NCBI RefSeq assembly: GCF_008831285.2
Contig: NC_045147.1
Span: forward strand, 16,842,854-16,906,853
DNA from: Nymphaea colorata
Taxonomy: Eukaryota > Streptophyta > Magnoliopsida > Nymphaeales > Nymphaeaceae
Direction: 5' to 3'
DNA length: 64,000 nucleotides
This document shows positions 62,801 through 64,000 of the stretch, piece after piece. The notes under the pieces were generated by a model, which was not told where the DNA came from, did not search any database, and saw only the letters and a program-made list of their open reading frames with translations. Each line of letters opens with the position of its first letter. The stretch's first letter is position 1. Both the position numbers and the translations under genes were made by a program.

Positions 62801-64000
62801 GCAAAGAATTTAGCTTTTTCTGAATGCCCCTGGAACTGCAGGCTTTAGTTGAACAAATTACATTTAGATTAAATGAAATTGCTGTTTTTGTTGTAATTGT
62901 TTTAAGTTGTAATTTTAACTATCAAATGAGAAACAAAATCCTCACTAACTGCTTCTTTTTCATAAGTTTAGAACTTTCTCTCCCTTTTTGTTGCTTCGAG
63001 GCTGAAGGGTATGTAGCATACCAGATAGTCAGTTCAATTTTCATGGGTGTAATTTCTTTAGTCCGTTTAGTCCGTAAAGGGCAAGGCATAGCACTAAGTT
63101 GAAGATGCATTGTCTCGACACCCAAGTGCATCATAAATCCCTAGACAGAGGATTTTTTTTTTCAACATTTTATTTGATAATTAGAAAAGAAGAAACAAAA
63201 CAATATTTTCTTAACAAGGCCTTTAATTTTTATAAAACTATCAAATAAAAGCTTCTAAGTGCTTTTACAAAAACTGCGAACCGAGAGCTCGAAGTGAATC
63301 TCTTTCAACTTGAAAAACGGGAACTTTGTCTTCCAACTTGACGAAAGTTCACATCAAGCCTTTATTTGACAATTTTCATCATAAGTGTGCTCCCAATCGA
63401 CAAATATATATATAAAAAGATAATTTCTTTTAGTTCAATTGAATGTGAACCAAGATCCAATAATTCAAGATTCGAGACACACACCGGCATCGAATTGACC
63501 TCTACATGTGAAAGATGCATGTCTGTTCAGATTGGATGGTGACCCAAATAGAAAGTGGGGATGTTTGACGGCAATCTAAACAAAAATTGAAATTTGTCAA
63601 ACCCAAGTCTGAACCGAGTGCACGTCTGGATCACTACTTCAACGACCCAAATCCAAGAATAATAATGACAGTAAGACATAATTTGAACGGGAGGATTCAT
63701 CAGAGGAGCACTAAGAAATGTAAGCACTTGCGTACATTGACCTCTCGACTATCTGATCCGTAAAACCAGAGAGTTGTAAATACTGCTGACTCGTTCTAAA
63801 GGTTAATAAAAAACGTAATGAACACTTAAGTTTTTTTAGTAGTGAGTTTATGTTTGCTAATTTATAAACTATCTAATTATGATAATCAAAGGTTAAGATT
63901 AATGAAGTGGAAGGACCCACTTCTCGCGAGTTGCCCCATGCAAAGACTGTATGGTTCAGACCTACTACATCCACATTTGGTGCTCTAAACACGCTTCTAC
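59866..64000. other. Right-hand spacer
   Basis: Starts with the TCD 3' UTR. No gene, structural RNA or known miRNA sequence was recognised on either strand. Simple repeats include (TTA)n at about 61971-61995. The minus strand near 61835-61960 has TATA-like CTTTATAGTGGAGG and a pyrimidine-rich stretch, but no coding frame that could be tied to a family. Confidence 0.5.

Noticed and set aside
1-64000. CRISPR arrays, operons, rRNA, viral or retrotransposon polyprotein genes
   Set aside because: None seen. The window is plant nuclear DNA; no reverse transcriptase, integrase or transposase motif was found in any frame I read.

Overview
This is a stretch of a flowering-plant nuclear genome. Spliced plant genes with GT-AG introns lie in AT-rich sequence full of short repeats: (CT)n/(TA)n microsatellites, tRNA-derived SINE-like copies and small inverted-repeat transposons. 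No prokaryotic, viral or organellar feature was seen. Two genes (MS1-like and 6-phosphogluconate dehydrogenase) are strikingly GC-rich in their exons, while the channel and tRNA-dehydratase genes are AT-rich. Such bimodality is best known in monocots and would also fit some early-diverging angiosperms; I cannot name the species.

Layout, left to right. (1) 1118-1796 (-): first coding exon of a POD1/TAPT1-like membrane protein, running off the left edge. (2) 3776-6322 (-): three-exon PHD-finger regulator of the MALE STERILITY1 type, 700 aa. (3) 6.4-12.3 kb: repeat-rich spacer with a small hAT-like element. (4) 12337-13836 (-): intronless 6-phosphogluconate dehydrogenase, 499 aa. (5) 13.9-19.4 kb: spacer. 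(6) 19434-23764 (+): six-exon RRM protein of the BPA1 (binding partner of ACD11) family, 297 aa. (7) 25664-30778 (-): six-exon meiotic cyclin SDS (SOLO DANCERS) with a Tourist-like MITE in intron 2. (8) 31-34.2 kb: TE relics. (9) 35327-49166 (+): thirteen-exon outward-rectifying Shaker K+ channel (SKOR/GORK), 819 aa, with a probable 5'-UTR intron. (10) 51000-59865 (+): eleven-exon tRNA threonylcarbamoyladenosine dehydratase (TcdA/Tcd type), 466 aa. (11) 59.9-64 kb: spacer without a recognisable gene.

All gene models were assembled by reading splice sites and checking that reading phases join. Phases close in every complete model. The one uncertain end is the SDS 3' terminus. Plants have no operons, so the genes are independent units. 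Still, three of the four leftmost minus-strand genes (POD1-like, MS1-like, SDS) belong to families needed for pollen formation or pollen-tube guidance.

I did not find a convincing undescribed biological system. The most unusual structures are a 158-bp near-perfect palindrome with a (CT)n-(TA)n-(GA)n core in SKOR intron 1, an 18-bp-arm foldback near 3.4 kb, a weak splice donor abutting a 52-nt CT tract, and a small family of tRNA-like repeats shared between introns and spacers.
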